This document shows positions 1 to 7,142 of a DNA stretch of 56,930 nucleotides, piece after piece. The number at the start of each line of letters is the position of its first letter. Position 1 is the stretch's first letter. This DNA is from Kordiimonadaceae bacterium (GTDB lineage Bacteria; Pseudomonadota; Alphaproteobacteria; Sphingomonadales; Emcibacteraceae). The stretch spans positions 1 to 56,930 of the forward strand of contig JACKKT010000013.1 of the NCBI GenBank assembly GCA_024236295.1, in the 5' to 3' direction. The position numbers and the translations under genes were made by a program. The notes beneath the pieces were generated by a model that saw nothing but the letters and a program-made list of their open reading frames with translations, did no database searches and was not told the origin of the DNA.

Positions 1-986
1 GCTTTATCCGCAACTTCAACCGCATCCAAGATAGCCGTAAGCTGTGGAACCCCAACCCCGGCAACAATACGGGTAGTGCAGATAGATCCTGGACCGATCC
101 CGACTTTTACAACATCGGCACCTGCATCAATCAGGGCTTTTGTTCCCGATGCTGTTGCCACGTTACCGCCGGAAAGCTGGATATTCGGATAATGTTTTTT
201 GATTTTTGCAATTGTGTCAAGAACACCTTTTGAATGCCCATGAGCCGTATCAACCACCAGAAAATCAACCCCGGCATCAATAAGAGCTTCCGCCCGTTCA
301 TAGCCGTCATCTCCGACTGACGTTGCGGCCCCGGTCCGAAGGCGTCCATTTAAATCCTTACAGGCGTTAGGGTTTAATTTTGCCTTTTCAATATCCTTGA
401 CTGTGACAAGCCCCACACATTTATAATCATCATCAACGATAATTATTTTTTCAATCCTGTTCTGATGGAGAAGATGCTTGGCCTCATCCGTTGTCACATT
501 GGCTTTTGCCGTCACCAGATTTTTACTGGTCATGAGTTCGCTGACCTTTTGCATCATATTGGTGGCAAACCGGACATCGCGATTGGTCAATATTCCGACC
601 AGCTTGCCGCTTCCCCGCTCGACAACCGGAAGTCCGGATATTTTGGCATTTGTCATGACTTCAATTGCCTGGCTTAAGGTTTGATCAGGATGAACCGTTA
701 GCGGATCAACCACCATACCACTTTCAAACTTTTTAACCCTTTGAACTTCGGTCGCCTGTTGCTGAATGGTCATATTTTTATGAATGATCCCAAGACCGCC
801 TGCCTGAGCCATTGCAATAGCCATATCAGATTCGGTAACAGTATCCATCGCCGCCGATATCAGCGGGATATTAAGGGTAATTGTTTTCGTGAGAGCTGAA
901 CTTGACTGGACCTGGCGCGGGAGAACATTAGAAGCTTGGGGGACAAGCAAAACATCATCAAAAGTGAGGGCTTCGCGAATATTCAT
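1..986 (-). CDS. guaB: IMP dehydrogenase, 3' part outside the window
   Basis: Oxidises IMP to XMP with NAD+, the first committed step of GMP synthesis, in the cytosol. I translated the minus strand from the ATG whose complement lies at 984-986. It gives 328 codons starting MNIREALTFDDVLLVP, the usual GuaB N-terminus. The start of the catalytic barrel contains AAMDTVTE. Two CBS repeats follow at about residues 90-205 (SGLPVVERG, VTVKDIEKA). The barrel then resumes with DTAHGHS and the loop GIGPGSICTTR, whose cysteine (about residue 303) is the thioimidate nucleophile. The C-terminal third (flap, second half of the barrel) lies before base 1. AGGA sits shortly upstream of the ATG. The family call is certain; the gene is cut only by the window edge. 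Confidence 0.97.
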   Translation of the reverse strand, partial: MNIREALTFDDVLLVPQASNVLPRQVQSSSALTKTITLNIPLISAAMDTVTESDMAIAMAQAGGLGIIHKNMTIQQQATEVQRVKKFESGMVVDPLTVHPDQTLSQAIEVMTNAKISGLPVVERGSGKLVGILTNRDVRFATNMMQKVSELMTSKNLVTAKANVTTDEAKHLLHQNRIEKIIIVDDDYKCVGLVTVKDIEKAKLNPNACKDLNGRLRTGAATSVGDDGYERAEALIDAGVDFLVVDTAHGHSKGVLDTIAKIKKHYPNIQLSGGNVATASGTKALIDAGADVVKVGIGPGSICTTRIVAGVGVPQLTAILDAVEVADK

Positions 987-1067
987 ATTATTTCCTATCC
1001 TACAAAGAAAAGTCAAATAACAAGATTCGCCGCAAAGGTCAAAGATTAAAGAAAATTATATGGTTTT

Positions 1068-1496
1068 TTATTGCTCGTGGATCATCTGGCGATAACGTTC
1101 CGCTTCTTTATGATTAACCGGAACACCAATACCTTCTTCATAGATTCTGGCCAGAAGTCGCTGTGCTCCCTGATGGCCGGGGGTGCCCATATTTTTATCT
1201 TCCTCATAAGCAAGATCGCGCCTGCTTCCTGTTGGCTGGTCAATATACGCCTCCCTTTTTGTCAGTCGGGGTTTTGCCGCCCTTTTAAGCCAGTCAATGG
1301 CTGTTTTATAGTCCTGACGGTCAAAGGCCGCTACACCAAGCTCAAACTGGGAAGCGGCATTGCCCTGATTAGCCGTGCATTGACGATAAGCATCCCGGTC
1401 ATCAATCAGCGTTGTGCAATCCGTATGCATAGCCCCGCAGGAGGCGAGATAAAAAGAACAGAACAGAATAGATATAATCCATACTATTTTTTTCAT
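1068..1496 (-). CDS. Sel1/TPR-like repeat lipoprotein, 142 aa
   Basis: A small predicted lipoprotein. It has a basic start, a hydrophobic stretch and the lipobox LASC with cysteine near residue 20, so it should be acylated and sit on the outer or inner membrane facing the periplasm. The mature part contains a TPR/Sel1-like helical pair. FELGVAAFDRQDYKTAIDWL lies near residues 50-70, and AQRLLARIYEEGIGVPVNHKEA near 110-131 has the typical Sel1 glycine pattern. Its start codon overlaps the tmk stop by four bases (ATGA), so it is translated from the tmk message. It occupies the place downstream of tmk where many alphaproteobacteria carry holB. Partner and exact role are unknown. Confidence 0.8.
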   Translation of the reverse strand: MKKIVWIISILFCSFYLASCGAMHTDCTTLIDDRDAYRQCTANQGNAASQFELGVAAFDRQDYKTAIDWLKRAAKPRLTKREAYIDQPTGSRRDLAYEEDKNMGTPGHQGAQRLLARIYEEGIGVPVNHKEAERYRQMIHEQ

Positions 1497-2125
1497 AAGC
1501 AGCGGTCCTCAATAATTTCCCATACCCGTTCTGCGACTTCATCAATGGTACCATCCGCACTTACAAGGACACACCTTTTCTCATTATTTTTGGCTATTTC
1601 TCGAAAACTTTGACGTAGTTTTTGATGAAAATCCTCACCCATCCGCTCGTAGCGGTCTTCATTGGAGGCATTTTCAATTTCCCGGCTTTTGGCACGGTGA
1701 AGTTCATGGCCATCAAGTATGATCGTCAGTTCGGGCCAGAAATCCCCGGTGCTCAATCGGTGAAGTTCAAGAAGCGTTTCCGTCGACATGCCTTGTCCAT
1801 AGCCCTGATAGGCAATGGTTGAATCCGTATAACGGTCAGATATGACCCACTTACCGGCGGCCAGAGCCGGTTTTACGGTGACAGCAAGATGTTCTGCCCG
1901 CGCTGCATTATGCAGAAGCGCTTCGGTCATCGGCTGCCATTTATCGGTGCCCCCTGTCACAAGAAGCGCGCGAATTTCCTCGGCTCCGGGTGCGCCGCCC
2001 GGCTCCCGGGTCTGGACCACATCAATGCCCAAATTCATCAGCTTTTTAACAAGAATATTAACCTGAGTGGATTTGCCAACCCCCTCGCCGCCTTCAAATG
2101 TTATGAATTTTCCTGGGTTAGTCAC
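1493..2125 (-). CDS. tmk: thymidylate kinase
   Basis: Phosphorylates dTMP to dTDP with ATP in the cytosol, feeding dTTP synthesis. The 210-residue product has the usual family length. The P-loop FEGGEGVGKST is at residues 9-19. The dTMP-binding DR motif appears as TREPGG near residue 40, SDRYTDSTIAYQGYG lies near 96-110, and a lid region follows with arginines around residue 150. The start is a GTG, overlapping the preceding carboxypeptidase gene by eight bases. No later start is possible without losing the P-loop strand. The stop overlaps the lipoprotein start. The context (cell-wall genes upstream) is the conserved alphaproteobacterial order. Confidence 0.96.
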   Translation of the reverse strand: MTNPGKFITFEGGEGVGKSTQVNILVKKLMNLGIDVVQTREPGGAPGAEEIRALLVTGGTDKWQPMTEALLHNAARAEHLAVTVKPALAAGKWVISDRYTDSTIAYQGYGQGMSTETLLELHRLSTGDFWPELTIILDGHELHRAKSREIENASNEDRYERMGEDFHQKLRQSFREIAKNNEKRCVLVSADGTIDEVAERVWEIIEDRCL

Positions 2126-3299
2126 CCGATGAACCCATCAGCATATACATAAAAGCAGCTTTGATCCGGCTGATACCTCCAAGGCTGTCAATATCTTTTC
2201 CGGCAACCAGCGGATATGATTTTGTCTGCATATCCTTTGCTGAAATTTCAAGCGTCGCAATCGGTTGTCCTTTTTTGATCGGGGCCGAAATCGGGCCGTC
2301 ATAAATGACCTTGGCGGTCATATTGCGGCGGTCCTGTTTATTCATGGAAAGGGTCACATTCTGTTCTGATACAAGGGGAACTGTTGCTTCCTGTCCAAGC
2401 CAGACATTGGCATTGTCGATTGTCTGCCCGGCTTTGAGCATGTCATAAATACCAAAATTCCTAAACCCGTAATTAAGCAGTCTTTCAGACTCGTTTATGC
2501 GGGCATTATCGCTGTTCATTCCGTTTACGACAAGCACCAGACGACGCCCATCCATCACGGCGGAAGACGCAAGCCCGTATCCCCCGTCCTGGGTGTGGCC
2601 GGTTTTAAGACCATCTGCATTCACACGGTCCCGGTATAATAATCGGTTACGGTTAGGCTGGTTTACCCCGGCATAACTGAATGATTTTTCGGCAAAAATC
2701 GGATAATATTCCGGAAATTCTGTCGCAATTTTAAGGGAAAGCGTGGCAATATCATGGGCGGACATATAATGATCCGGATCAGGCCAGCCATTGGTGTTGG
2801 TAAAATGACTTTGGGTAAGGCCAAGTTTCGCCGCTTCATCATTCATCATGTTAACGAACACACCGACATCACCGGCAATGGCCAGGGCAATCTGGGCACA
2901 GGCATCATTGCCTGACTGAACAATAATCCCCCTGAGTAGGTCATGAATGGTCACCGTGTCGCCGGCATTTACATACATGGTTGAGCCGGTATCATTAGTG
3001 CTGGTGTTTCGCCATTCGCGCCAGGTCGGTGTATCTTCGACCGTAAATGTATCCTCAAGCGACAGGCTGCCGTTTTTAAGCTGTTCAAAGGCGATATAAA
3101 CAGTCATCAGCTTGCTCATTGATGACGGTGTCATTTTTTCATCTGCATTTTTTTCAAACAGAATATCGCCGGTCGACGCTTCTATCAGGATGGCCTGCTC
3201 GGCAGGGGTCGACAGGGTCTGTGCATTCAGTACACTTGCCATAGTGGCTGTTGAAAGACCCGCGAGGATGAGAAGACGAAATGATTTTTTGAGTTTCAT
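2118..3299 (-). CDS. dacA: D-alanyl-D-alanine carboxypeptidase, PBP5/6 type (peptidase S11)
   Basis: Removes the terminal D-Ala from peptidoglycan pentapeptides in the periplasm, which limits cross-linking. The 393 residues begin with a cleavable signal (LLILAGLSTATMASVLNA). The serine-peptidase motifs are in order: SMSK (SxxK) near residue 60, SGND (SxN) near 130 and KTGHT (KTG) near 235. A C-terminal beta-rich domain follows. The last 15 residues (ISRIKAAFMYMLMG) look like the amphipathic membrane anchor of this class. AAGG lies upstream of the ATG. It is coupled to tmk by an eight-base overlap. The family is certain. The exact paralogue name (dacA versus dacC/D) cannot be decided here. Confidence 0.93.
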   Translation of the reverse strand: MKLKKSFRLLILAGLSTATMASVLNAQTLSTPAEQAILIEASTGDILFEKNADEKMTPSSMSKLMTVYIAFEQLKNGSLSLEDTFTVEDTPTWREWRNTSTNDTGSTMYVNAGDTVTIHDLLRGIIVQSGNDACAQIALAIAGDVGVFVNMMNDEAAKLGLTQSHFTNTNGWPDPDHYMSAHDIATLSLKIATEFPEYYPIFAEKSFSYAGVNQPNRNRLLYRDRVNADGLKTGHTQDGGYGLASSAVMDGRRLVLVVNGMNSDNARINESERLLNYGFRNFGIYDMLKAGQTIDNANVWLGQEATVPLVSEQNVTLSMNKQDRRNMTAKVIYDGPISAPIKKGQPIATLEISAKDMQTKSYPLVAGKDIDSLGGISRIKAAFMYMLMGSSGD

Positions 3300-3334
3300 T
3301 CTTAAATACCTTGGTTTATTTCTGTTTACACCGC

Positions 3335-4252
3335 CTACTCATCGAATATGACTTTGGCGGTATTATGTCCTAATTTTAAAATTTGCTGTAACGCCGCATC
3401 GGCAGTTGTTCGGGATGGCAGTGGACCGACACGCACCCGATATAATTTGCGTCCGTTAAGAACAATACTTTCAAGCACGGTTTCCCCCACCTGACTGACC
3501 GCAGTCATAACACGCGATGCACTGCCAATCTGGCTATAGGCCCCCACCTGCACATAAAGATCGCCCTGTTCGTCCGGTGCCGGGCTTAGGGAAGCCACCT
3601 GCATTGGTGCGGGTGATGATGATAGTGCCTGCATCTGAACGGGTTGTGACGGCGCCGACTGGGATGATGCCGACTGGGATGGGAGTGGCTCCAGCACCTC
3701 TAGCGATTCAACATTTACGCTGGCTACTTCCTGTCTTTGTATCGGGGGCTGTTCTTCGGGTCTGGCAATTTGTACCGGGGCATCCGGGCCGGATACGGCC
3801 TCAACCCTTACCCGCGTCGTGCCACGCTTTTCAAACCCCAGCAACTGTGCACCGCGGCGGGAAACATCTATCAACCGGTTACCAACAAACGGTCCCCGGT
3901 CATTAATACGCAGGATCAGGGAACGATTATTTTCCAGATTGGTCACCCGCACATAACTGGGCATCGGCAGCGTTGTATGGGCCGCTGTCAGCGAATTCAT
4001 ATCATAAACTTCGCCATTGGCGGTTCTTTTTGCGTGAAATTCCTCGCCATACCATGATGCAATCCCCACCTCGTTATAGGTGGGGTCCTCTTTTGGCGTA
4101 TACCATTTTCCTGCAACTTTATAAGGATCACCGATTTTGACACCCGGTGGTGGCGGTGCCGATGTCTGTAAGGGCTGCTCAGTGCCGCAGGCGCTTAAAA
4201 ACGCCGCCATGAAACCTAAAATTAAAAACCGATATAAAGTCATTTTATTCAT
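3335..4252 (-). CDS. rlpA: RlpA-family septal lytic transglycosylase with SPOR domain
   Basis: Cleaves stem-peptide-free glycan strands at the septum (known for RlpA). The 305-residue protein starts with a lipoprotein signal ending in LSAC (cysteine near residue 22). The double-psi beta-barrel covers about residues 60-155. It has GIASWYGEEFHAKRTANGE, in which the active-site glutamate/histidine pattern is visible, and LRINDRGPFVGNRLIDVSRRGA. A low-complexity Ser/Gln/Pro linker (about 185-225) leads to a SPOR domain at about 230-305 (DLYVQVGAYSQIGSA, YRVRVGPL), which binds denuded glycan. It sits four bases after mltB, suggesting one cell-wall operon. A second ATG three codons downstream could also be the start. 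Confidence 0.93.
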   Translation of the reverse strand: MNKMTLYRFLILGFMAAFLSACGTEQPLQTSAPPPPGVKIGDPYKVAGKWYTPKEDPTYNEVGIASWYGEEFHAKRTANGEVYDMNSLTAAHTTLPMPSYVRVTNLENNRSLILRINDRGPFVGNRLIDVSRRGAQLLGFEKRGTTRVRVEAVSGPDAPVQIARPEEQPPIQRQEVASVNVESLEVLEPLPSQSASSQSAPSQPVQMQALSSSPAPMQVASLSPAPDEQGDLYVQVGAYSQIGSASRVMTAVSQVGETVLESIVLNGRKLYRVRVGPLPSRTTADAALQQILKLGHNTAKVIFDE

Positions 4253-4256
4253 TCAA

Positions 4257-5303
4257 CTATTTTAACTCATCCGATAGCAAGCTGACCCCAAGAGCATAAA
4301 GATTTGAACAGTTATAGGTCAGGATGGTCCGAAAATTCTGATAGGTCAGATAGGCCGGGCCGTCAATCCCCATTGGCATAAGGAGTGTGGCTTCAATATT
4401 GCTGTTGGCAACCTTGGGAAGGTCACTGCCATCAAGATTGCGCACGCCCATTTGCTGCCATTCATCCAGTGAATATTTTTTACTATGTGCCGAAAGCGCC
4501 CGTTTGCAGGATCTGGGCGGGTTTGGCTCATGGGTCAGATCTACAAGCGCCTGACGGGCAGCAAGATCATCAGGAAGCTTCACTTCCCGTCCCCATGTCT
4601 GGTCCGGGCGCCAGCCATGAACACTTAAATAATTACCGATGGAGCCGAAAACATCCGCCTCATCAGTCCAGATATTTTTTTTGCCGTCGCCGTCCATATC
4701 ATAGGCATAGGCAAAAAAGCTGGTCGGCATAAACTGTCCCTGCCCCATGGCCCCGGCCCAGGAGCCGGTCATCTGATCCGGGGCAATATGTCCCTCTTCC
4801 AGGATCAGCAGAGCTTTAAGCAGTTCTTTTCTGAAAAAACTGCTGCGACGCATATCATAGGCCAGCGTCATCAGCGAGCGGACCACATTATAATTCCCGG
4901 TAAAGGTGCCATAATTGGTTTCCATCCCCCAGATGGAGGCAATGAAGCGTTTCTGCACAGCAATATTTTTTGCCGACGGGTCAAGCACATCGGCAAATTC
5001 CTGCATTTTTTTGCGGCCGTTTTTAATCCGTAAGGGGCTCACCCGCTTTTCAAGATATTCTTCCGCGGTCTGGGTAAATTCGGGCTGGCGGCGGTCAAGC
5101 TCGACCACTTTAGGGTCCGGGGTAAGCCCGTCAAAGGTCAGATCAAGTATGCGTTGGGAAACGCCTTCCTGCAGCGCCTCGACCTTAAGGTCAGCCAGCC
5201 ACGTTTCAAACGGCACGGGGTTATCCTCCACCTGCCGCTGGGCGTTGGCATTTATAATAATGAACATGCTTGAAAATAACGTTATGAATAATGCTCTGAT
5301 CAC
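4257..5303 (-). CDS. mltB: lytic murein transglycosylase, MltB family
   Basis: Cuts the MurNAc-GlcNAc bond in peptidoglycan, forming 1,6-anhydro ends, in the periplasm. The catalytic SLT_2 core is clear. GMETNYGTF, near residue 130 of the product, contains the catalytic glutamate, and SWAGAMGQGQFMPTSF follows near 180. YDMDGDGKKNIW is a calcium-loop-like stretch of the family, and IGNYLSVHGWRP follows. I choose the GTG complementary to 5301-5303. AAGGGC lies seven bases ahead of it and it starts directly before a good signal peptide (ending in NANAQ). A GTG at 5337-5339 would add 12 residues and has no ribosome site. There is no lipobox, so the product is soluble periplasmic. Confidence 0.9.
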   Translation of the reverse strand: MIRALFITLFSSMFIIINANAQRQVEDNPVPFETWLADLKVEALQEGVSQRILDLTFDGLTPDPKVVELDRRQPEFTQTAEEYLEKRVSPLRIKNGRKKMQEFADVLDPSAKNIAVQKRFIASIWGMETNYGTFTGNYNVVRSLMTLAYDMRRSSFFRKELLKALLILEEGHIAPDQMTGSWAGAMGQGQFMPTSFFAYAYDMDGDGKKNIWTDEADVFGSIGNYLSVHGWRPDQTWGREVKLPDDLAARQALVDLTHEPNPPRSCKRALSAHSKKYSLDEWQQMGVRNLDGSDLPKVANSNIEATLLMPMGIDGPAYLTYQNFRTILTYNCSNLYALGVSLLSDELK

Positions 5304-5443
5304 TGATCTGCCCTTATTTCTATGCTGGAAAACGGTCACTATATTTGTGTAAGTATATATAGTTTAAAAATCGTGACGATTCAAAGGCAAATAAGAAAAA
5401 AACGTAAATTAGCCATTATATTCGAAAACGGACCAATCTGTAC

Positions 5444-5472
5444 TTGACCATTAGTTCCTGATCCGCTAAATC
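5444..5472 (+). promoter_or_regulatory. probable sigma-70-type promoter of tRNA-Ser
   Basis: TTGACC at 5444-5449 and TAAATC at 5467-5472 are separated by exactly 17 bases and end 33 bases before the tRNA. Both hexamers are near consensus. No other promoter-like pair lies closer. The assignment rests on pattern and position only. Confidence 0.55.
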
Positions 5473-5505
5473 CTCATCTCACGCATAATCGCGTCTATAT
5501 CTTGT

Positions 5506-5595
5506 GGAGAGGTGGCAGAGCGGTTGAATGCACTGGTCTTGAAAACCAGCAAGGATGCAAGTCCTTCGTGGGTTCGAATCCCACCCTCTCCGCCA
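5506..5595 (+). tRNA. tRNA-Ser (anticodon UGA), CCA encoded
   Basis: This is a 90-base class II tRNA. Acceptor strand GGAGAGG (5506-5512) pairs with CCTCTCC (5585-5591), followed by discriminator G and an encoded CCA (5593-5595). The anticodon stem CTGGT/ACCAG encloses a seven-base loop with TGA at 5540-5542. The long variable arm (around AAGGATGCAAGTCCTT) and the T-loop GGTTCGAATCC are typical for serine. It reads UCA codons, and UCN codons by wobble. Its 3' end is repeated imperfectly at 5738-5757, the hallmark of tRNA-targeted integration. Confidence 0.98.
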
Positions 5596-5601
5596 TTTTA
5601 C

Positions 5602-5629
5602 AAAAACCGGGTTTTATGCCCGGTTTTTT
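5602..5629 (+). terminator. rho-independent terminator after tRNA-Ser
   Basis: AAAAACCGGG and CCCGGTTTTT form a hairpin of about nine to ten pairs around a seven-base loop (TTTTATG). The stem's descending arm runs into a tract of six T. It lies seven bases after the CCA end, so it should end the tRNA transcript. The flanking A tract makes it potentially bidirectional. Confidence 0.85.
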
Positions 5630-5737
5630 GTTTTGATGGCAGATGAGTTTGGTGAACGACCTCATGGTTCGTGAGGCCATATGGCTGAACGATACCTAAC
5701 AACGTGCAGTGGTCCAGAGGCACCAACGTAGCGAGCT

Positions 5738-5757
5738 ATCCCACCCTTTCTGCCATT
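5738..5757 (+). repeat. degenerate copy of the tRNA-Ser 3' end (attachment-site-like direct repeat)
   Basis: These 20 bases match 5578-5597 (T-arm end, acceptor strand, CCA and two following bases) at 18 positions. Both differences are C to T. The direct repeat with 160-base spacing is what integration or duplication at a tRNA leaves behind. Confidence 0.6.
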
Positions 5758-5795
5758 ATTCTGTAAATAAATGTAAAAACTGTCTTGGACATTGA

Positions 5796-5936
5796 TACTG
5801 CAATATACATATTAGGAACTTCTTTGCTAGTGAAGAAGGACTACCTATAGGTGCTTCTTCAATGATGGTTTATAGTAATCTGCAAAATATTAAGTATGTA
5901 TATGATGAACAAATGAATAACTTTTGGATATTCTAA
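5796..5936 (+). pseudogene. coding relic, possibly the C-terminal part of a carbamoyltransferase-like protein
   Basis: An open frame of 46 codons with no sensible start follows a TGA at 5793-5795 and ends at TAA 5934-5936. Its translation contains EEGLPIGASSMMVYSNLQNI. This resembles the (D/E)EGLPxGAA segment near the nucleotide/carbamoyl site of NodU/CmcH-type carbamoyltransferases, which is then normally followed by a conserved C-terminal part. The frame is too short to function and nothing upstream in other frames continues it, so I read it as a decayed remnant inside the island. The family assignment rests on one short motif and is weak. Confidence 0.3.
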
Positions 5937-6081
5937 CCAACGATGCACATTCACCTGTATTGAATTTTCAAATTTGTTTTTTGACAATCTATTGACTTCT
6001 ATTAACCAGCTATGTTTAGCTTCACTAGAAAAAAGATACTATTAGAATAAGAATTAATTAGATTATTGGGGGGGAATAAAA

Positions 6082-6960
6082 ATGATCGCTGGTAAAAACT
6101 TATCTGAAACTTCATATGCTTTTGCTCTAACTTATGAATTAGTTAAACTTTTTTCCGGACAACTTAAAGGAATTCCTATTTTCCCTACTCAAGTTGAAGA
6201 AGCCGTACTTGGTTATGACGTTAACTTCGAGGAAGCAGGTGTACCTCTTATACTTCAGTTTAAAAGATCTACACTACTGAAAACTAATCAGGCTAAGGAA
6301 ATCAAAGTAAGTAAAGCAGGAATTAATCCACCATTCTACAGGTTCCATTTACATCAAACATCAGTAAAAAAACAACATGAAAACTTAATTAAATTATGTG
6401 GAGGAACTGCGGAAGTATTATACGCTGCACCGGAATTTACATCAACAATTGATTTACATAATCATTTTAGCAACAATTCTATAATAGAAAATTCAGTATT
6501 CATTAGCCCAATGGATATTGGATTAATATCAAACTCTGGGAAGCATACGGTAGCATTTGAAAAAAACAAAGATACAGCATGGGTATGTTCAGAACCCTCT
6601 GAAATCAGCCGAATAAGAATTAAAGAGATTTTATATAAAGCCCAGACCAAGCTTGAGCAAGAGGTTGAACCTATTATTGTTGAATTAAAAAAAGTTAAAG
6701 AAACGCTAATAGCTAATGATAACCAGTTTTCTAGGGAATATAATAGAATAAGAAATGGCCCAGATAGGAATATTAGCATTAAAACATACACTTCAGATTC
6801 TTTATCCATTAATGAAATGTCAAGTGTAACTTATAAACAAACAATAGACGATTTATATCTAGAACCAAAATGGCGCACTCTATTAGATTTACGGACATTA
6901 ACAGAATCTTTAGTTAAAGTTTATAATGCTCAATTATTTATACTACAGAGAAAAAAGTAA
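6082..6960 (+). CDS. unknown 292-aa protein with PD-(D/E)XK-like N-terminal motif
   Basis: Not recognised with certainty. The first 65 residues show an arrangement typical of PD-(D/E)XK nuclease cores. Glu19 lies in a helix (FALTYELV). Asp46 follows in LGYD, then a 12-residue hairpin leads to Gln59-Phe-Lys61 in LILQFKRS; QxK in place of ExK is common in Mrr-like enzymes. Further on come FYRFHLHQ, a QHENLIKL helix, LYAAPEF and SPMDIGLI, which look like conserved core strands. Residues from about 185 form charged helices, likely coiled coil (KAQTKLEQEVEPIIVELKKVKETL). There is no signal peptide, so it should be cytosolic. A seven-G run at 6068-6074 serves as a strong ribosome site. It is AT-rich and foreign-looking. 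Nuclease activity is inference. Confidence 0.75.
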   Translation: MIAGKNLSETSYAFALTYELVKLFSGQLKGIPIFPTQVEEAVLGYDVNFEEAGVPLILQFKRSTLLKTNQAKEIKVSKAGINPPFYRFHLHQTSVKKQHENLIKLCGGTAEVLYAAPEFTSTIDLHNHFSNNSIIENSVFISPMDIGLISNSGKHTVAFEKNKDTAWVCSEPSEISRIRIKEILYKAQTKLEQEVEPIIVELKKVKETLIANDNQFSREYNRIRNGPDRNISIKTYTSDSLSINEMSSVTYKQTIDDLYLEPKWRTLLDLRTLTESLVKVYNAQLFILQRKK

Positions 6961-7142
6961 GAGATCTTACTCCTTACACTAAAGATACAACTTTGCATTT
7001 AAATGAAGCTATGTTTGACTCCTGGATGGTTTTTGAAATGATAGTTCTAAAGAATGAATCTAAAAGTATGAATTTATAAGGGGGGTTTTACACTATTGTA
7101 TTCACTTGGAATGCTTTAGTTCAAGCTGACTAAGATACTACT

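Noticed and set aside
1..986. Small plus-strand frames inside guaB
   Set aside because: They are shadows of the clear guaB reading frame on the other strand, without ribosome sites or family motifs.
3517..3906. 129-codon plus-strand frame
   Set aside because: Antisense to the SPOR linker and barrel of rlpA; composition (Pro, Arg, His) is that of a shadow.
5495..5680. Minus-strand frame of 61 codons across the tRNA (containing ERVGFEPT)
   Set aside because: It is the antisense of tRNA-Ser, a well-known false gene; the tRNA fold is complete on the plus strand.
7096..7119. Short TTG frame after the G-run at 7080-7085
   Set aside because: Only seven codons before a stop; the G-run is not convincingly tied to any start.
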